Source of the DNA: Setaria digitata | Lineage: Eukaryota > Nematoda > Chromadorea > Rhabditida > Setariidae | Length of the DNA: 64,000 nt | Assembly (NCBI GenBank): GCA_003640385.1 | Contig: RCAB01000171.1 | Location: 56,073-120,072, forward strand | Reading direction: 5' to 3' | Shown here: positions 60,077 through 64,000 of the stretch, piece by piece | Layout of the letters: every line of letters begins with the position of its first letter | Position numbering within the stretch: position 1 is the first letter of the stretch | The notes under the pieces: model-generated | Seen by the model: only the letters and a program-made list of their open reading frames with translations | Told to the model about the DNA's origin: nothing | Database searches by the model: none | Made by a program: the position numbers and the translations under genes

Positions 60077-62390
60077 AAAATGTCAATTTGATGATCATTT
60101 AGTAAGAGTGATTTTTATTTCTTATCGTTAGTACTCCATTTTCTAATTCATCTCGAATTCGATTTCAAGAATAGCTCAAAGTAAACACCATTCTTCTTCA
60201 CGTATTTCTACGCTACTATGTCCAAATTTTTTCGTTCACAAATAAGCACATTAATTGAACTGAATACCTGGATAATTTGTAATTTCCATTTCATATACAT
60301 TTTCAATAGCTTCCATTACTTTTTTCTTTTAAATTTCAATCAAAATATTTTATGATACACGAATGATTGAGATGCGTAATTAATTATTATGCAAATAATT
60401 TATAGTTGTAGCATTTTCTTTTCTACGAATTGTTGTAATAAATATATTTAAATGGTATTTAATTTAATCTAAATTCAATACTCATTCCCACATACGTTGA
60501 AATATTATTTTATGAAAGTGTAGTTTATATTATTTATCTAGATACACTATTATTAATAAAACTATACATATGCATATGCAGTTGTATTAATAATGGTAAT
60601 TACCAAACACCAACATTCCCTACCTTGTCTAGTTCTGTTTCCTTTGGTCTTGTCTAGTTCAGTCTGATCCTATGATCGCCACCATCCGCTTTAGAATCTT
60701 TTATGATACTTGCCAAATGTTCTATTCATTTTCTCAAAACTAGTCTTTGTCCATTTTCTTTCCACTCTTCCCTTTTACTTCATTCTTTTTCGTTTATTTT
60801 CCATCTCTTTTATTTATTTTATTTTATTTTTTTTTTCATTCACTTTGTTCTGTTTGTTTAATTAAATTATATCCATTTATTTTCCATATTTTTGTTATAA
60901 TTCTTGTATTATAATAATCTTGCTTTTCATTATGATTTAATCATTTTTTTTTTTTTTTTTTATAATGTTTCATTTTTATGCATTGATTTAAGCATTTTTT
61001 TTTTTTTTTTTAAATCCGCATTAATTTTTGATATTTAATTTATGGATGCAATGTTATTAATAATAATTTCAGATATAATTTATGAATTTGTTAATGGAAA
61101 AGAATGATATCTATTCATTCGTTCGTGAATAAAATTTGAAGAAATAAAATGAATATTTGAAAATTTTGAAATATATTTCCCTGCCCAACTCTTTTTAAAT
61201 AGTGGATTTAATATTCTTTCTTTGTTAAAATAATAATTATTATCTAACTATAAATATATAAAATATATATATATAGTAAGAATTTCCTGGCAATGGACCG
61301 TATGCAAATTTGTGGAAAAACGAAAATGATATTCGCATCATTCCTAATAACCTTGAAATATTTTCATTTCTATCAAATCAAAATCGTTTCAAAAAAAAAA
61401 AATCATAATTTAGTTCCGGTCAGTTGTTTAATTCTTTTAGACTTTCAGCATATTTTCATCATATTTCTTATGACATTCTCTGGCAAATATATGCGTTGCA
61501 ATCATCATCATTTCTGTATTTTTTTTTTTTTTTTTTTTTTTGATGAAAAAATTTTGCCACTAAATTTCTGTGTTTTCTATCCAATGATTGTAAAATTTTA
61601 ATCAGAAAAGGAAATTTTATAGGCCAACTTATTTATGTATTGTTAGTAGTCAACGAAAATTTTTGTTAGAAACGAAGAAAAATTATTCCCTCTTGCACTT
61701 CATTTTTAATCAATCTTTCGTCTTTTTTAAAAAAAGAAAAAAACCAATTTTTGTATAATTCAAATGTGTTCCTTCCTCTTTTTTTTTTTCTTTTTTTTTG
61801 GAAATTTAATCAATTTAAAATTTATTAAATTGGATAAATGAGAAGTTAACTAACTAATAGTTTAAATTATAATGCAAAAAAGAAAAAAATTTGACTTTTT
61901 TTCTTTTGAAATCAAACTTATGGTTTGAGATTTTCGAATGACATATTTATTCAATCACTGTATGCGAATCTGAAAAGAAATTTCTTCTTCATGAATGAGC
62001 AATTCAAATTGTCTCCCTTCAATCTTCTTCCTCATTATTACAATTGAATTAAATAACATAAATACATGAATTCACATTTGTATATATAAATTTTTTTTTT
62101 TGATTTTTATACATTTGTATTTTCTCTTCTCTTCAAATTAAAAAATAAAAGAATTTTTCAATTTTTTTTTTTTTTTTTTGTTTTTTGTTTTTCAATTTAA
62201 ATGAACAGTTAAAGTGACTCTCGACCGGTTCTTCTGTCAGTATTTTTACCTTTACCTTTCCATCCTCTCTTTAGCCATTTAGTTCTATACTTCAAACTTT
62301 TTCTCTTCCAAACTAAATTAGAAAACTTTTTTTCCCTCCACCTATTATTTTCTTTCATCTTTACCATTATGAATTTACTCACTTTTCTTT

Positions 62391-62411
62391 TTCTCTCTCT
62401 CTCTCTCTCTT
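62391..62411. repeat. (TC)n microsatellite
   Basis: About ten TC repeats in a pyrimidine-rich stretch. Confidence 0.9.
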
Positions 62412-63708
62412 TCTTTCTCATTTCTTCAAAAATTTCTTTTTTTTTTTCACAATTTATTGTATAAGTTATAAAATTCCAATATATCATCGTGTCGTCCTCA
62501 TTTTCTTTCCTTTTTTTCTTTTTTTCTCCCTACTTATTTGCATTTTTTATTTGAAATTGCATTCAGTGCTATTCATTTCAAACTTTTATCAATCTTTTTT
62601 GCAATGTTTGAATTTGCTGGTTTTTTTTTTTCCTCCTTTCTTTTTACTATTTGAAATTTGAAATTGATATGAACGAAGTCTTAACAGTTGATAGTTGGAA
62701 CAGAAAAGGAAAGAAATTTGGGAAAAAATATTTCAGTTAGCACATTTCAAAAAAAAAATATTCCACTGAATATAGTCACTTTTTTTTTTTTTTTTCTTCA
62801 TTAATTAAACGAAATATTTATGAGCGAATTGATGAAAATTCAGATGTATTTGGAGCTTTTGAAATGAAAGCATTTCAGCTTCTACCCCTGTAGTTTAGGC
62901 TTTGTTTGAGGTGTGTGACATTTTTTTTTCATTATCAATTAATTATTAAATTATGACATTGGCAATTCCTGATTGATTTCTTATCAGTTCACTGCTGTAA
63001 AATGGCTTTATTCTTTTGAATTATCTTTCGAAATTAATTTTAACTACCGAAAATAGTTTTCGAAGAGATCTGGTAAATTTTTTTGCTTGAAAAGCAGTGA
63101 ATTGATAAGACAAATGATTCATTGTGAAATTTGATAAGATAATTTTAAAAATTTAAAAATTTCGAAAATGCTATTTATGAAATTAAAAAATGACAATTAA
63201 AAAATTGTAATTAATTGATTAGACAGAATAAATCTAAATTTGACTGATATAAGAAATTAGCTCTTGGCATGTTTCTTATTTATATGTAGCCAAAATGATA
63301 TCTTGTTGATCTGTTTCGTTTTAATCTTACCAAAATTAATTAATAACAATGAATCTTTTTTCGCCTTTTTTCTTTTTTAGCAAATAATTTTTATGAATGT
63401 TCTTATTTAATTGATCCAAGAGGAATCTGAAGGTCAACAAATAATTGGAACCCTGAAAACTTCACCAGTCCTTTTTTTCTTTCTTCATTTTTTTTTTTCT
63501 TTTTTGAAATTTTTCATATTGCAAATTGCATGCTTTAAATGTTAAAATTATCAATTTGAGAATGATTGATGCTACGATATTTTTGCAAATTTTTTAAATG
63601 AAATAAAATTGTTGAATTTGTAAATGAAAAAGGAAAAATTTATTTCAGATTAATTGCCTTCCTGTTGCATTTCTTTTTTTTTTTTTTTTTCTTTTTCACA
63701 TATTACAT

Positions 63709-63895
63709 ATGGCATCATTTTTGACGCGTACAAATTTCATCAACAGTAGCAGTAGCAATAATAACATAAATAAAAGTGCTGTACAATTTTTGACGCTTCC
63801 ATTTCGACGTCGACGAAAACATTATACGATAAATCCACCGGATGATACATATCATGTTATCTATCTTGGTAATGTATTAACCATCATTGCTAAAG
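63709..63895 (+). CDS. First exon of a FAM43-like PTB-domain gene (partial)
   Basis: An ATG at 63709 opens 62 codons, ending in phase 1 at a GTATTA donor; the rest lies right of the window. The first 25 residues are serine- and asparagine-rich. The next block, LPFRRRRKHYTINPPDDTY followed by HVIYLGNVLTIIAKG, matches the start of the PTB (phosphotyrosine-binding-like) domain of FAM43A/B, where human has RSKRKKLHITSEDPTYTVLY, then LGNATTIQARG. YLGN at the first strand is typical of PTB domains, and the TI.A.G ending points to FAM43 rather than Numb or Shc. Function of FAM43 proteins is poorly known. Because only one exon is visible, other PTB families remain possible. Confidence 0.65.
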
Positions 63896-63950
63896 GTATT
63901 ATTATTATTATTTTGTTATTATTATTATTAATTATTATTGTTATTCTTAA
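63896..63950. repeat. (ATT)n microsatellite at an intron start
   Basis: Trinucleotide ATT/TTA repeats begin right at the donor of the FAM43-like first exon. Translated through, they would give an artificial run of Ile and Leu, which is why I end the exon at 63895. Confidence 0.9.
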
Positions 63951-64000
63951 TTTTTTTCTTTTCCTTTTCAATTAATTAAAAAATTAGCATCATTTTTTTT

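Larger units (their letters stand above)
55794..63708. other. Gene-poor 7.9-kb region rich in T runs
   Basis: I find no exon with splice support or family similarity across this stretch. It contains many poly-T/poly-A tracts of 15-30 nt (for example about 56588-56609, 57145-57166, 58262-58291, 58821-58840, 59303-59326, 60945-60961), a (TC)n tract, a decayed tandem array and a 43-bp palindrome. The few open frames of 60-100 codons are T-rich and look random. The region probably carries the ZNHIT1 3' side and long upstream control sequence or untranslated exons for the gene at the right edge. Confidence 0.5.

Overview
The window is eukaryotic, AT-rich and intron-rich. Genes are broken into short exons (mostly 40-300 bp) with GT..AG introns of roughly 80-1,200 bp. 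Several start codons sit a few bases downstream of a lone T-rich AG, as expected where a spliced leader is trans-spliced. Long poly-A/T runs and microsatellites are everywhere. Gene content and protein similarity fit a nematode. The base composition, intron size and homopolymer load suggest a filarial (clade III) worm, but that is inference. I rebuilt gene models by hand: nearly every model keeps reading phase across all introns and gives a protein close to the family's usual length.

Left part (0-25 kb), mostly minus strand. At the left edge is the 3' end of a plus-strand CTR copper transporter. Convergent to it is VPS41 (HOPS tethering complex, 16 exons). Next on the same strand come a UVRAG/VPS38-type autophagy protein (9 exons), FAM32A (spliceosome factor), a TMEM254-family membrane protein with a shorter relative about 1.4 kb away, and a membrane-anchored short-chain dehydrogenase of SDR16C type.

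Middle part (26-46 kb). On the plus strand, RPAC2 (shared Pol I/III subunit) is followed 520 bp later by gamma-tubulin, an arrangement that looks like an operon. An unrecognised 222-residue protein with hydrophobic stretches lies on the minus strand. USP14 (proteasome deubiquitinase) and the cis-prenyltransferase DHDDS follow on the plus strand, then GPHR/GPR89 on the minus strand, tail to tail with DHDDS.

Right part (47-64 kb). A small unrecognised coiled-coil protein (minus) is head to head with SKA1 (kinetochore, plus), followed by ZNHIT1 (SWR1/SRCAP subunit). About 8 kb of gene-poor, T-run-rich DNA then leads to the first exon of a PTB-domain gene resembling FAM43 at the right edge.

The genes are mostly housekeeping: vesicle fusion and autophagy (VPS41, UVRAG), Golgi and dolichol metabolism (GPHR, DHDDS), mitosis (gamma-tubulin, SKA1), transcription, chromatin and splicing (RPAC2, ZNHIT1, FAM32A), and proteasome editing (USP14). 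I found no CRISPR array, tRNA, rRNA, virus or intact transposon. Four single N bases each lie beside a local repeat; three are flanked by near-identical local duplications, so they look like assembly joins. The most unusual items are a VPS41 splice site that is CG instead of AG, the missing C2 domain of UVRAG, the TMEM254-family pair, two unrecognised genes, a decayed about 31-bp tandem repeat, and a 43-bp palindrome in the gene-poor region.
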